Of a stretch of 20,943 nt of DNA, positions 20,849-20,943 are shown one piece after another. Position numbers and translations under genes: made by a program. The stretch lies in NCBI GenBank assembly GCA_964353855.1, contig CAYGWX010000006.1, positions 66,910-87,852 on the forward strand, read 5' to 3'. Below the pieces are notes generated by a model. That model was given only the letters and a program-made list of their open reading frames with translations, did not search any database and was not told the DNA's origin. This DNA comes from CAYGWX01 sp964353855 [NCBI: uncultured bacterium]. Lineage in GTDB: Bacteria > Edwardsbacteria > CAYGWX01. Each line of letters starts with the position of its first letter. The stretch's first letter is position 1.

Positions 20849-20861
20849 TTCACCTCCTTTC
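20849..20861 (-). promoter_or_regulatory. Perfect Shine-Dalgarno leader of the GIY-YIG-like gene
   Basis: The same 13-base GAAAGGAGGTGAA as at 19433-19445. It decides the GTG start at 20843 over the internal ATG seven codons later. Confidence 0.8.
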
Positions 20862-20943
20862 GTATTGGTTGTAGGATGATTAGGTTGAATCCCGATCGTT
20901 TCGGCCCCCGTTAGGACTGGACCTGAGGAAAGTTGTGGTATAA

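Overview
The window looks like a chromosome segment, roughly 60% GC by eye, from a diderm bacterium of the FCB (Fibrobacteres-Chlorobi-Bacteroidetes) type. The evidence is a very large SprA-family outer-membrane protein (type IX secretion or gliding translocon), LptF/LptG lipopolysaccharide exporters, several lipoproteins and GDP-mannose sugar genes. The GC content, the 1887-residue SprA and frequent TTG starts suggest a non-Bacteroidetes or candidate-phylum member. That placement is inference.

Left end (1-832): an intact tRNA-Phe gene lies on the minus strand. A small GIY-YIG nuclease gene terminates inside its 5' end. A broken tRNA-Phe copy sits in front of the nuclease gene, behind a consensus promoter. 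Further right is an 11-bp tandem repeat. Positions 833-11196 (minus) read as one seven-gene unit, sprA - purN - DUF3108 gene - deoxyhypusine-synthase-like gene - manC - SPOR lipoprotein gene - rdgB. Every junction is an overlap or a gap under 25 bp, and a single good promoter lies before sprA.

Middle (11197-14457, plus): lptF and lptG overlap by a TTGA start/stop junction built from 7-bp repeats, followed by a nitroreductase gene. A long perfect hairpin separates this unit from the convergent gmd/rmd-type sugar-nucleotide gene (14551-15501, minus). Rightward on the minus strand come a lipoprotein/beta-barrel pair (15650-16920) and a holin-like membrane protein - ComFB - PflX-type radical SAM operon (17009-18578). 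Each unit has its own TTGACA-type promoter with an 18-bp spacer.

Right end (18777-20943) is accessory DNA. It holds a gene of unknown function with a phage-like look, a lone sigma-70 region 4 protein, about 700 bp of gene-free and partly very AT-rich DNA with GC-rich perfect hairpins, and a divergent GIY-YIG-like small protein. Two of these genes share an identical 13-base strong ribosome-binding leader, and composition changes sharply from the core genome. The two most noteworthy loci are the nested nuclease/tRNA arrangement at the left end and this right-end cassette.
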